From: Methylobacterium sp. FF17
GTDB lineage: Bacteria; Pseudomonadota; Alphaproteobacteria; Rhizobiales; Beijerinckiaceae
NCBI RefSeq assembly: GCF_025813715.1
Contig: NZ_CP107532.1
Span: 4,294,001-4,358,000, forward strand
Reading direction: 5' to 3'
DNA: 64,000 nucleotides
Within the stretch, counting starts at the first letter, position 1. Each line of letters starts with the position of its first letter. The translations under genes were made by a program, and so were the position numbers. The notes below the pieces were generated by a model, which did no database searches, was not told the origin of the DNA, and saw only the letters and a program-made list of their open reading frames with translations. Positions 15,781 through 24,110 of this stretch are shown in pieces.

Positions 15781-17468
15781 TCCGCCGCACTCCTACGGGC
15801 GGAGACCGCAAGCCGCTCGTTCGACATGGCCGTCTCCCGGGCCTCGTCCTCGGTGAGAAGAACCGCCTCCTCCTCCTCGGCCACCTCCAGGCTGGCGCGC
15901 AACTCGGCGATCTGGCGCTCGATGGCGTGCCTTCGGCGGAGCACGTCGCGCCTGCGGCGCTCGCTCTCTTGCCGGCGCCGGAGCGCGACGGCCTTCTCCT
16001 CGGCTTCCTGCACGATACGGGCTGTGCCGGTGAGGACGCCGGCCGGACCGACATAGGCGTCGACGAGGGTGATGCCGGATGACGACATCTGGAACTCGCG
16101 CACCTGGTTGGAGTGGCTCATCCCGCGTGCCTTGATGACGTAGAGGGTCCGGGAGCGCTCGCCGTTGGCCTCGACGCTGACGAGCTTCACCCATCCGTCC
16201 ATCAGGGAAGACAGGCCGAGGTCGTCGGCCTCCTCGAAGGTGCCATCGGTCCGCAGGCTGGTGAAAACGCCCGTGATCCCGCGGCCCTTGAGCAGGTCGA
16301 CCATGCGCAGCAGCGTGGCCTGGACCTCGGAGCTCGGACCGCGCAGGGCCGAGATCGGGTCGAGCACGACGACGGAGGGTTTGAACCGCTCGATGTCGCG
16401 GTGCATGCGCGCTAGGTGCGTCTCCAGGCCGAACAGGCTCGGACGCGCCGCCTCGAACCGCAGGAGGCCGCTCTGGACATGGCGCTTGAGGTCGATCCCG
16501 ATGGAACGCGCGTTCCGGCAGATCTGCTCGCCGCTTTCCTCGAACACGAAGGACATGCAACGCTCGCCGCGCTCGCAGGCGGCGTTCACGAGCGACGCGG
16601 CGATGCTGGTCTTGCCCGTGCCCGCCATTCCGGAGACCAGGATGCTGGAGCCACGGTAGAACCCGCCGGGACCCAGCATGGCATCGAGCCCGGCGATGCC
16701 CGTGGACATGATCTCGTCGGAGACGCCGTAACCGAGTTCGGCCGAGGTTACGGGCAGGACGCTGATGCCCTGGTCGTCGATCAGGAACGGGTACTCGTTG
16801 GTGCCGTGGGCCGAGCCACGGTATTTCACCACCCGCAGGCGACGGGTGGTGATCTGGTCCTCGACCCGGTTGTCGAGCAGGATCACGCAATCGGAGACGT
16901 ACTCCTCCAGGCCCTGGCGGGTGAGTTGCCCCTCGCCGCGCTCGCCCGTGATGATGGCGGTGAGCCCGCGGTCGCGGAGCCAGCCGAAGAGCCGTCGCAA
17001 CTCGGCGCGCAGGATCGTGTCATCGGTCAGGCCGGCGAACAGGGTCTCGATGGTGTCGAGCACCACGCGCTTGGCGCCGATGGTGTCGACCGCGTAGCCG
17101 AGGCGGATGAACAGGCCTTCGAGGTCATACTCGCCGGTCTCCTCGATCTCACTGCGCTCGACCCGGACATGGTCGATGGCGAGCTTGCCCTCGGCCACCA
17201 GCGCATCGAGGTCGTAGCCGAGCGAGGCGACGTTCGCAGCAAGGTCCTGGGCACGCTCCTCGAAGCTCATGAAGACGCCCGGCTCGCCGAACAGGGTGGC
17301 GCCGTTCACCAGGGCCGTGACCGCGAACAAGGTCTTGCCGCATCCGGCAGCCCCGCAAACCAGCGAGGGACGACCCGCGGGCAAGCCGCCGAAAGTGACG
17401 TCGTCGAAGCCGGCGATGCCGGTTCTCGCCTTCGGCAAGGCGGGAGACGGTGTAGTGTCAGTCGCCAC
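15777..17468 (-). CDS. kaiC: KaiC-family ATPase
   Basis: 563 residues with duplicated RecA-like CI and CII domains. CI: Walker A GAAGCGKT (39-46), catalytic Glu pair at 70-71, Walker B RVVLDTIE (134-141). CII: Walker A GMAGTGKT (280-287), Glu pair 310-311, Walker B VVVLDPIS (366-373). The position equivalent to the Ser431/Thr432 phosphosites of Synechococcus KaiC holds Ser-Ser at 420-421 (LGLSSLMDG), so autophosphorylation is likely. The C-terminus past about 490 is a long basic/acidic coiled coil in place of the KaiA-binding tail; no kaiA is present. It is preceded by and overlaps an RHH gene and followed by two kaiB genes. Confidence 0.95.
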   Translation of the reverse strand: MATDTTPSPALPKARTGIAGFDDVTFGGLPAGRPSLVCGAAGCGKTLFAVTALVNGATLFGEPGVFMSFEERAQDLAANVASLGYDLDALVAEGKLAIDHVRVERSEIEETGEYDLEGLFIRLGYAVDTIGAKRVVLDTIETLFAGLTDDTILRAELRRLFGWLRDRGLTAIITGERGEGQLTRQGLEEYVSDCVILLDNRVEDQITTRRLRVVKYRGSAHGTNEYPFLIDDQGISVLPVTSAELGYGVSDEIMSTGIAGLDAMLGPGGFYRGSSILVSGMAGTGKTSIAASLVNAACERGERCMSFVFEESGEQICRNARSIGIDLKRHVQSGLLRFEAARPSLFGLETHLARMHRDIERFKPSVVVLDPISALRGPSSEVQATLLRMVDLLKGRGITGVFTSLRTDGTFEEADDLGLSSLMDGWVKLVSVEANGERSRTLYVIKARGMSHSNQVREFQMSSSGITLVDAYVGPAGVLTGTARIVQEAEEKAVALRRRQESERRRRDVLRRRHAIERQIAELRASLEVAEEEEAVLLTEDEARETAMSNERLAVSARRSAAE

Positions 17469-17658
17469 GGTTCATTCCCTTGCGGTCCTGGCTCGAAGGC
17501 CCGGAAGCGCTTTCGACGCGGTTCGCCCTCATCGCTGCAATGCGAGCGATCAGGGCCGTCTCGATGAAGTTGGTGAGGGTGCGATTGTCCTGCCGGGCGC
17601 AGTCCCGCGCTGCCGCCAGCAAATCGGAATCGATCCTTACCGAGAGGGGCTGCTTCAT
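17458..17658 (-). CDS. Ribbon-helix-helix small protein at head of kai operon
   Basis: 66 residues: QPLSVRIDSDLLAAARDCAR ... RTLTNFIETALIARIAA is the beta-alpha-alpha pattern of RHH (CopG/Arc-like) DNA-binding proteins. It overlaps the kaiC start by 11 bases and so is the first gene of the operon, a natural candidate for autoregulator. It has no adjacent toxin, so an antitoxin role is less likely. Confidence 0.75.
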   Translation of the reverse strand: MKQPLSVRIDSDLLAAARDCARQDNRTLTNFIETALIARIAAMRANRVESASGPSSQDRKGMNRGD

Positions 17659-17769
17659 CGTCCGCCCTCGGCTTCAGGTCGCAATCTCAATACGCCACGT
17701 GGTGCGAATAGCAATACAGCCGGCGCGAGGCGGGGCGTTGGTGCGAACCGGCGATTACGGGGCTCCTTG

Positions 17770-18768
17770 TCAGAGCTGGCGCTGGGCTCGCTGCCGCCCG
17801 AGGACCAAGGCCGCAGTGGCAGCCAGGCCGACCGCAATCGCCGTCGTCGCCAGCGGATGGAGCGTGGCGCGGGTGTAGGCGCTCGTGCGCATGACGTAGA
17901 TCGGCGGATCGCCGCGTTCCGAGCCGGCCTGCACGGGGGAATGCAGGGCACCCGTGGGGTTCCGCGGAGCCTCAGAGCGCTTCTGAAGGGCGATAATGGC
18001 GGACGCCAGCTCGTCGTAGGCGCCAGGCGCGAACTCCTTGCCCATCACGAACATCTTGCCGCCGCCGCCCACGAAGATGTCCCGCTGCGGGTGCACGGCG
18101 GCGTGCAGGATGGCGTTGGCGACCTCGGAGGGCGGGTAGATCGGCGGGGGCAACGTCGGCTCGCAGTCCATGTAGTTGCGCGCCCGGTTCGGTAGCGGCG
18201 TGTCGATGGAGGTGGGCTTCACCAAGGTGACGGAGACCCGCGCCCCCTCGGCGATCAGCTCCATGCGCAGGGTGTCGGTGAACCCCTTCACCGCGTGCTT
18301 CGAGGTGGCGTAGAGGCCCTGGAACGGGAAGGCGAGGTCGGAGGCGACGCTGCCGACGTTGATGAGTGCGCCGCCGTGCTTGCGCAACTCCTCGACCGCG
18401 ACGAGGGAACCGTTCACCGTGCCCCAGAGGTTGGTCTGGATCAGCCGCTCGTGGTCGGCGTACTCGATCTCGCTCAAGGGACCGTAGACGGTGAGGCCCG
18501 CGACGTTGACCCAGGTGTCGAAGCCGCCGAAGCTTGCCCGCGCCTCATCGGCAATCGCCTGCACATCCTCGCGCCGACCGACATCGGCGACCACGTAAGC
18601 CGCCCTGGGACCGAGTTCGGCTGCGACCTCGGCCAACACGTCCCCGCTGCGGGCAGCGAGCACGACCCGTGCACCGCGTTTCGCGGCCATGCGGGCGGTC
18701 GCCAGCCCGATGCCGCTCGACGCGCCGGTGATGACGATGACCTGCTCGTGCAGCGGCTTGTGTCTCAT
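17770..18768 (-). CDS. SDR-family oxidoreductase with C-terminal membrane helix
   Basis: 332 residues from ATG 18768 (an open frame continues upstream to about 19,722 but that part is antisense to a real gene). Rossmann motif TGASSGIG at residues 13-20, VNVAG in place of NNAG at about 88, catalytic Ser (NVGSVASD) and YATSKHAVK (YxxxK) at about 155-163. The last 30 residues form one helix (TTAIAVGLAATAALVL), probably anchoring the enzyme to the inner membrane. Substrate unknown. It follows the YqcI/YcgG gene on the same strand with about 100 bases between. Confidence 0.87.
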   Translation of the reverse strand: MRHKPLHEQVIVITGASSGIGLATARMAAKRGARVVLAARSGDVLAEVAAELGPRAAYVVADVGRREDVQAIADEARASFGGFDTWVNVAGLTVYGPLSEIEYADHERLIQTNLWGTVNGSLVAVEELRKHGGALINVGSVASDLAFPFQGLYATSKHAVKGFTDTLRMELIAEGARVSVTLVKPTSIDTPLPNRARNYMDCEPTLPPPIYPPSEVANAILHAAVHPQRDIFVGGGGKMFVMGKEFAPGAYDELASAIIALQKRSEAPRNPTGALHSPVQAGSERGDPPIYVMRTSAYTRATLHPLATTAIAVGLAATAALVLGRQRAQRQL

Positions 18769-18866
18769 GTCGGCATGCTCCTCAGTCCTCCGCTCAACGC
18801 GGGGGGCGAGGAGGTACGCGTGAGGAGCCAATCCGTTGCGAGATCCTGCGAGCCGTACTCCGGACG

Positions 18867-19571
18867 CTAGCGGACGTTCGGGATCTCGCCGTTCCCGGTG
18901 CGCGGTCTGAAGGGGCAGCGCCAGCCCTCGTCGACGGCGCGTCCGCTGTACTGGCGTGCCTCGGACACCTCGCCATGCCGCGCCAGCATCGGGTTCGCCG
19001 AACCGGCGAGCACCTCGTCCCGCTGTAGGATGGAGGAGCGCAGCTTCTCGTAGCGCCCCGCTTCCCGCAGCTCCTCGAACTGGGCATGCAGGTTGAACAC
19101 CAGGGCCGGCGAGGAGAAGCGCCGGGCCGGTCTGCTGGCCCGGGGGTGCAGGCCGACCACGAAGAACGCCTCGCCCGCGAAGCTTAACGAGAAGTGCGGG
19201 CTGTCCGGCTCCGAGGCCACACGTTCGTCCACGGGGTGTCCGAGCCAGGCATCCTTGTCGGACAGGGACTGGACCCGCTCCCAGAGGTGACGCTCGAAGC
19301 CTTCCTCGTCGAGGGTGCCAGGTCCCTCGAACACGACGGCGAAGCTCTGGAAAAGGTCGGGTTGCCGCCGGTAGCGCGCCGCGAAGGCCAGGAGGCCGGG
19401 ATAGATGCGCATGTCGTCCCAGGCCGAGGTGATGTCCCGGGCCACCATGATCCGCATCTGCCCCTTGGACAGCGCCGACTTGGCGCCCACGCAAGGGAAG
19501 CCCGCGTCCCGGATGAAGGTGCGGAACTCCTCCGCCTTGGGGTGGGCGCGGTCGTCTCGGGGGAATTGCAT
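18867..19571 (-). CDS. YqcI/YcgG family protein (GntA-like N-hydroxylase family)
   Basis: 234 residues from ATG 19571. Family landmarks: AGFPCVGAKSALSKGQMRIM near the N-terminus, SPHFSLSFAGEAFFVVGLHP RASRPARRF in the centre, ALVFNLHAQFEELREAG, and GEVSEARQYSGRAV with WRCPF at the C-terminus. The family contains GntA, which N-hydroxylates an arginine-derived compound in guanitoxin biosynthesis; most members are uncharacterised. No other guanitoxin genes are visible here, so the substrate is open. Length is normal for the family. Confidence 0.82.
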   Translation of the reverse strand: MQFPRDDRAHPKAEEFRTFIRDAGFPCVGAKSALSKGQMRIMVARDITSAWDDMRIYPGLLAFAARYRRQPDLFQSFAVVFEGPGTLDEEGFERHLWERVQSLSDKDAWLGHPVDERVASEPDSPHFSLSFAGEAFFVVGLHPRASRPARRFSSPALVFNLHAQFEELREAGRYEKLRSSILQRDEVLAGSANPMLARHGEVSEARQYSGRAVDEGWRCPFRPRTGNGEIPNVR

Positions 19572-19875
19572 GGTTACTCGGCACTCGCAGCGAAGAGGTG
19601 CCCACGAAAGCATCTTTTGACCGTCGCGGGACTCTGGAACGGCGTCGTCCGACCGTCGTTCCAGCGCCGGCCAGGATGGCGACACTTGCCCACAGGAAGT
19701 GGCATTCCATCGAAGGCTTCACGGCTCACCCATCACCAAGGGCTGATGCGGACTCACCCACAGGCACTTGGGCCATTGGGGAAACCACTGGGGCTAACAT
19801 GGGTTTACCCAGTGGCTCGGAGGCGGGACCTGGGCGCGGTACCCGAATCTGCTCTTGGTTCCGGAGTGATGCGCT
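19572..19875. other. Divergent intergenic region
   Basis: About 304 bases between the YqcI/YcgG gene (minus) and the PAS kinase (plus). Somewhat less GC-rich than the flanks; no gene or clear dyad was found. Confidence 0.4.
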
Positions 19876-20895
19876 TTGGACGGACTGAATGACGTCGAGC
19901 CGGCCCGCCCTGATCTCGGAGCGCTCTTCGCCGCGGTCGAGGCTTCGGGCGAGGCCATCCTCATCACCTCGGCGGATCTCGACGAGCCTGGTCCCCGCAT
20001 CGAGTACGTCAATCCGGCCTTCACGCGCATGACCGGGTACGCGATGCGAGAGGTCGTAGGCCGCACACCGCGGTTGCTGCAGGGTCCTGCGACCGAGCGT
20101 GCAGTCATCGAACGCATGCGCGCCGCCCTCCGAGCGGGCGAAGGGTTCCAGGGCGAGGCCCTCAACTATCGCAAGGACGGCTCGACCTACATGGTCGAGT
20201 GGCTGATCACGCCCGTGCGCACGACGGACGGCAGCATATCACGCTGGATCTCTGCACAACGCGACGTCACCCATCGCCGTGCGGCCGAGGACCGTCAGGG
20301 GCTGATGGTCCGCGAGCTTCACCATCGGGTGAAGAACACGCTGGCCACGGTCCAGGCCGTGCTGAACGCGACCGTTCGCTCCTCGTCCACGATTTCCGAG
20401 TTCAGCCGTGCCTTCTCCGGCCGGATCGCCTCGCTGGCAAAGACCCATGCGCTGATCACGGAGGATGTCGACCAGGCCGTGTCCTTCGAGGATCTGCTGA
20501 GGACGGAGCTCGGGCCCTACGACGAGCGTGGCCGCCTCAAGCTGTCCGGACCACTCGTCATCCTGCCTTCCGAGCTTGCGGTGCCGTTCGGGATGGCGCT
20601 GCATGAGATGACGACGAATGCCCTCCGGCACGGGGCGCTGGGGCATCCGGAAGGACGGATCGAGGTGACGTGGGAACTGGTGGAAGGCCCGGACGGCAAG
20701 GTTCTGGCTTGGACCTGGAACGAGCATGGCGGGCCACCCATCGCCGTCCCCACGCGGGATGGTTTCGGTTCGCGCATCCTCAGGAAGGTGCTGACGCTTC
20801 AGGCGGAGGCGCAGGTCGATGTCGCCTACCATCCCGATGGCATGCGGGTGTCCATCCGTGCCCCGCTGCGCACATCTCAGCGCTCTGCACGTTGA
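19876..20895 (+). CDS. PAS domain HWE-family histidine kinase
   Basis: 339 residues from a TTG start (no in-frame ATG precedes the PAS domain). PAS with PAC: IEYVNPAFTRMTGYAMREVV GRTPRLLQGP ... ALNYRKDGSTYMVEW ... RWISAQRDVTHRR. The layout is that of LOV domains, but the flavin-binding Cys position (GRNCRFLQ in LOV) reads GRTPRLLQ, so a photocysteine is absent. Kinase core: RELHHRVKNTLATVQAV with the phospho-His, ALHEMTTNALRHGALG and TWNEHGGPPI...DGFGSRIL, an HWE-type ATP-binding domain. It probably feeds a general-stress or c-di-GMP regulator elsewhere. No response regulator is adjacent. Confidence 0.9.
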   Translation: MDGLNDVEPARPDLGALFAAVEASGEAILITSADLDEPGPRIEYVNPAFTRMTGYAMREVVGRTPRLLQGPATERAVIERMRAALRAGEGFQGEALNYRKDGSTYMVEWLITPVRTTDGSISRWISAQRDVTHRRAAEDRQGLMVRELHHRVKNTLATVQAVLNATVRSSSTISEFSRAFSGRIASLAKTHALITEDVDQAVSFEDLLRTELGPYDERGRLKLSGPLVILPSELAVPFGMALHEMTTNALRHGALGHPEGRIEVTWELVEGPDGKVLAWTWNEHGGPPIAVPTRDGFGSRILRKVLTLQAEAQVDVAYHPDGMRVSIRAPLRTSQRSAR

Positions 20896-21008
20896 TCCGG
20901 CATCGGGCATCCCCGCGACCATTGTGGCCTCATCCAAGTGCCGCCCTTCCGCGTTCCCATGGCAAGCCGCTCGTTGTGGCGGTCCACGCGTGAGAAGGAG
21001 ACGTGAGC

Positions 21009-21386
21009 ATGAGACAGATCGCACTGGCGGCTCTTGCGGCCGCGCTCGTATCCGGAGGGCTGATCGGCAGCACCTCAGCCAAGGCTGGCGGGTATGGCTA
21101 CGACGACTATGACGCGCCGGAGACAGTGGTGACCCGCCGCACGGTGGTGGAGCGCCGTATCGTGGCACCCCCGCGCGAGGTCGTGCGAGAGGTCGTGGTC
21201 GAGCGTCCCGTGGTGCGCCCGCGTCGGATCGTGCGGGAAGTCATCGAGGAACGCCCGGTCGTGTACCGGCCGCGGCCGGTGGTTCGCGACGTCGTGGTCG
21301 AGCGCGAGGGCTTCTACGGTCCTCGCCGGTTCGGGCCACGCCCGGTCGGCTATGCCTACGGACCTGCCTTCGTCCCCTACGACTAG
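21009..21386 (+). CDS. Secreted Arg/Val/Pro-rich hypothetical protein
   Basis: 125 residues from ATG 21009 with AAGGAG eight bases upstream (a GTG at 21003 is less well placed). A clear signal peptide (LALAALAAALVSGGLIGSTS AKA) is followed by low-complexity repeats of the type VV.ERRIV.PPREVVREVVVE RPVV and a Tyr/Gly/Pro end. Proteins like this are common and unnamed in Methylobacterium; a periplasmic or envelope location is expected. A strong hairpin follows the stop. Confidence 0.75.
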   Translation: MRQIALAALAAALVSGGLIGSTSAKAGGYGYDDYDAPETVVTRRTVVERRIVAPPREVVREVVVERPVVRPRRIVREVIEERPVVYRPRPVVRDVVVEREGFYGPRRFGPRPVGYAYGPAFVPYD

Positions 21387-21395
21387 GATGCGGCG

Positions 21396-21425
21396 AGCCG
21401 GCCCTCGACTTGGGGCCGGCTTCCT
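21396..21425. terminator. Hairpin terminator between convergent genes
   Basis: AGCCGGCCC (21396-21404) pairs with GGGCCGGCT (21413-21421), eight-base loop, followed by TCCT. It lies between the convergent secreted-protein and PsiE genes and overlaps the PsiE stop region, so it may serve both. Confidence 0.6.
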
Positions 21426-21996
21426 AAACCTGCGGGGGCGCCCCGCCATCGGTGCCGAGTTGCGTATCCTTCCTGTCCTGATCCCGCACCAGCCAGTGGA
21501 CGGTACCCAGGGCCAGGACGGCGGCCGCCAGGCCGATGATGGTCATCGGCTCCGTCTTGCTGGCGTCCAGGATGATGAATTTGCGGGCCAGCGCCAGCAG
21601 CGCGATCAGGATGACCGTGCGCAGCTGGATGATGCTTTCCTGACGGTGCAGGACGCTCAGGATCGAGTGGTTGAACTCCAGCGCGATCAGCACCGTGAAG
21701 ATCATGCCGAACACGGCCTGGAACACGCTGTGTTCGGCCGGGTCTAGCAGGCCGAAGATGACAAGCAGGACCACGCGGAAACAGAGGTTGACCATCGCCG
21801 CGACGATGACGAGGCCGATCAGCCCGGTGAGAACCACCACGACGACTTCCTCGAAGCGCTCGTAGACGCTGAGGCCCGGCCAGGCCTTGCGGGTCTCCCT
21901 CAGCGTATCCGCTGCCGCCGTGGCATGCCGCGCGAAGGGAAAGCGGCCGCCGACCGGCTGCCGTGTGCCTGTCTCCTCGCTGGTCCGCTGTTCCAC
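21424..21996 (-). CDS. PsiE-like (phosphate-starvation-inducible) membrane protein
   Basis: 190 residues from GTG 21996, which has GGAG eight bases upstream. Four membrane helices are seen (VVVVVLTGLIGLVIVAAMVN; RVVLLVIFGLL; AVFGMIFTVLIALEF; IIGLAAAVLALGTVHWL). LEFNHSILSVLHRQESIIQL RTVILIALLALARKFII is the PsiE core signature. PsiE is induced by phosphate starvation in E. coli but its role is unknown. Longer upstream extensions are low-complexity and probably not translated. Confidence 0.8.
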   Translation of the reverse strand: MEQRTSEETGTRQPVGGRFPFARHATAAADTLRETRKAWPGLSVYERFEEVVVVVLTGLIGLVIVAAMVNLCFRVVLLVIFGLLDPAEHSVFQAVFGMIFTVLIALEFNHSILSVLHRQESIIQLRTVILIALLALARKFIILDASKTEPMTIIGLAAAVLALGTVHWLVRDQDRKDTQLGTDGGAPPQV

Positions 21997-22183
21997 GCTG
22001 CAAGCTCCGTCTTCATCGCCACTGGAGTGGAGGCTGTCCCTCGGAGGCCAGAACCACGAACCCGGCATCCTGGCTCCATGCGGCAACATTGGAATCGTTG
22101 GCTTGGCCGCTCGGCGACGGTGAACCCGTGACAATGGGGTCGAAGGGGGTGGGGGTGCCGCTCGGAACGGCAGGGTGCCGCTG

Positions 22184-22465
22184 TCAATGGAAGCCGCGGG
22201 CCGCCTCGCGATGGCGTTTGCCGAGGTGCCGCTCGATCTGCTCGAACAGGCCGCCCCGGTTGAGGGCACGGTGTGCCGGTCTGGAAAGCTCGGTCCGTAG
22301 GCTCTCGATGGCGGCGGCGCGGCCTCGGTATCCTCGGACGGTCATCAGATAGCTATCTACGACCCGCTCGGCCTCGATGATGGCGCCGGGTCGATAGGCT
22401 CTGGCCAACGTGAGGATCTCACGGACCGCTTCATCCAGGTCATCCATTCGCAGGGTAGCGTCCAC
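22184..22465 (-). CDS. Hypothetical helical protein
   Basis: 93 residues from GTG 22465, or 87 from ATG 22447; neither has a strong ribosome-binding site. Entirely helical and charged (DEAVREILTLARAYRPGAII EAERVVDSYLMTV). No family recognised and no informative neighbour. Confidence 0.5.
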   Translation of the reverse strand: MDATLRMDDLDEAVREILTLARAYRPGAIIEAERVVDSYLMTVRGYRGRAAAIESLRTELSRPAHRALNRGGLFEQIERHLGKRHREAARGFH

Positions 22466-22573
22466 TCAAGGCAATCCGTTCTCGGGCAATGGTCTCAGGG
22501 GGGTGCGTGGGGCGCCTCCGCATCCCGGTTTTTCGAAGAGGCGCCATCCCGATCCTGCAACGGCGTCGTTGCC

Positions 22574-23575
22574 TCACGCCCTCGGTGGCCGGATGCCGAG
22601 GGCGCGGATGATGGCGTAGGTCGCCGCCCCCGAGAGCACGGACAGGCCGATCACGACGAGAAAGCCACGCGGGTCGTCTGCGAGGGGGAGGCCCTTCACG
22701 TTCATGCCGAACAGTCCGGTGATGAAGGTCGGCGGCAGGAACAGCGCCGAGAGAATGGAGAGCACGTAGAGCTGGCGGTTGCTCTCCTCGGCCAATCGGG
22801 CCCCGACCTCGTCCTGCAGCAGGCGGGCACGTTCGGCCAGGGCGTTCACGTCCCGGTCCAGGGCATCGAGCCTCTGGACGAGACGGGCCGCCACGGCCAC
22901 AGCGGGTCCGTGCATCTGCTGGGCCGCGTCGTCGTCTTCCAGCCTGTGGAACACGGCCTTGAGGCCAAGGAGCTGACGGTGCAGCCGAACCGCGCTCCTG
23001 CGGATCGGACCCAGCCGGCGCCGGTCGTCGCGCACGAGCCCGTCGAGCACCCGGTCCTCGATGCCGTCGATCTCGTCGGCCAGCCGTTGACCGGTCTCCG
23101 CCATGGCCGCTGCCACGTAGCCGACCATGGTCTCCAGGAGCAGCACCGGCGAGGATATAGGTCTGCCCTTCTCTGCGGTCGCACGGACAGCGTCGGGGCT
23201 CTCGACCGATCCCCGGCGCCCGCTCACCAGGGTACGCGGCCCCATGACGAAGTGCAGGCGGCCCGCGGCGTCCGGCTTGGCCCCTGGCTTCGCAAGGTCC
23301 GCCACCACCCCGCCGACATGGTCGTCCTCGACGGTGACGCGCTGGTGCTCATCGGGGCGGAAGACGGCCTCGACAAGCGCACGAGGGCCGACGTGCCCGC
23401 CCTCGATCAAGGAGCTCATCTCCGCGGCCTTAAGGTCCAGGTGCAGCCAGAGGAAGCCGCTCCCGAAGGCGTCGAGGTCCGGTAACGCATCCTCCGGCGA
23501 GAGGAGGCGTCCGCATTCCTGCTCATCGAAGGACATCGTCCAGAGCAGGCCAGCCGGTGCAGCGGCTAAGGTCAT
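22574..23575 (-). CDS. CorA-family metal transporter (ZntB-like)
   Basis: 333 residues from ATG 23575. The large N-terminal cytoplasmic domain (about 1-265) contains FLWLHLDL at 38-45 and long helices; two C-terminal membrane helices follow, the first with the family signature GMN (TGLFGMNVKG at about 290). Helix content and WLHLDL are closer to the ZntB branch than to classical Mg2+ CorA. It would move divalent cations (Mg2+, Zn2+ or others) across the inner membrane; the ion cannot be told from sequence. A small open frame with a good ribosome-binding site lies just upstream. Confidence 0.85.
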   Translation of the reverse strand: MTLAAAPAGLLWTMSFDEQECGRLLSPEDALPDLDAFGSGFLWLHLDLKAAEMSSLIEGGHVGPRALVEAVFRPDEHQRVTVEDDHVGGVVADLAKPGAKPDAAGRLHFVMGPRTLVSGRRGSVESPDAVRATAEKGRPISSPVLLLETMVGYVAAAMAETGQRLADEIDGIEDRVLDGLVRDDRRRLGPIRRSAVRLHRQLLGLKAVFHRLEDDDAAQQMHGPAVAVAARLVQRLDALDRDVNALAERARLLQDEVGARLAEESNRQLYVLSILSALFLPPTFITGLFGMNVKGLPLADDPRGFLVVIGLSVLSGAATYAIIRALGIRPPRA

Positions 23576-23612
23576 CTCGGTCACTAACCGGCCCGCCACG
23601 GGTGCTCGCGTC

Positions 23613-23693
23613 CTAGTCCGTGACCACGGCCACGAGGGAGAAGGCCGACGCGAGTGCGATGTTGCCGGCATGCAGGATCGTGAGGAGGGTCAT
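23613..23693 (-). CDS. Candidate 26-residue hydrophobic leader or small membrane protein
   Basis: ATG 23693 has GGAG six to nine bases upstream, and the frame gives 26 residues, mostly one hydrophobic segment (LLTILHAGNIALASAFSLVA), then TAG. It ends 37 bases before the CorA-like gene. It could be a small membrane subunit or a translated leader controlling the transporter. Evidence is only position, hydrophobicity and the ribosome-binding site. Confidence 0.35.
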   Translation of the reverse strand: MTLLTILHAGNIALASAFSLVAVVTD

Positions 23694-24110
23694 CTTGGGC
23701 TCCAGGGATCAGGCACCCTCAACGCCAAAAGCCACGCTTCCGTTGCCAAGTCCTCGTCGACTGGGCCCGACAAGCGCCACGGTAGCCGGATCTACCCCCT
23801 GGCCATTTTCGGAGGCGGCTTCGCGCCCCTCCTATGGACGGCTGATCCCCGCCGGAAGCAACGCTTAAGGCGGTCCATGTCGATAGATGGGACTTGCCAA
23901 AGGCACCCCCGGGCCGGTCGCAAGCGCTTCCGGCGTCGCGCGATGGCCAAGGCACTGGCACCGCCATCGAAATCCGCCGCAATCGCCGTGCGTTGTGGCA
24001 TACCTGCCGTGTAGGCTCAGGGGCACGGGGTATCCGGGGTTCGGACAGCCGCGACCTAGGTGCCGAGACACGAGGGCTCATCCCCTGCGGCGGGCGCTGG
24101 AACGGACGTC
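23694..24110. other. Divergent intergenic region
   Basis: About 415 bases between the CorA-like unit and the CHASE3 kinase. Overlapping short frames exist on both strands but none has a good start site or coding look. Confidence 0.4.

Noticed and set aside
17770..19722. 650-codon frame suggesting an SDR fusion protein
   Set aside because: Only the last 332 codons look coding; the upstream part is the out-of-frame shadow of the YqcI/YcgG gene.
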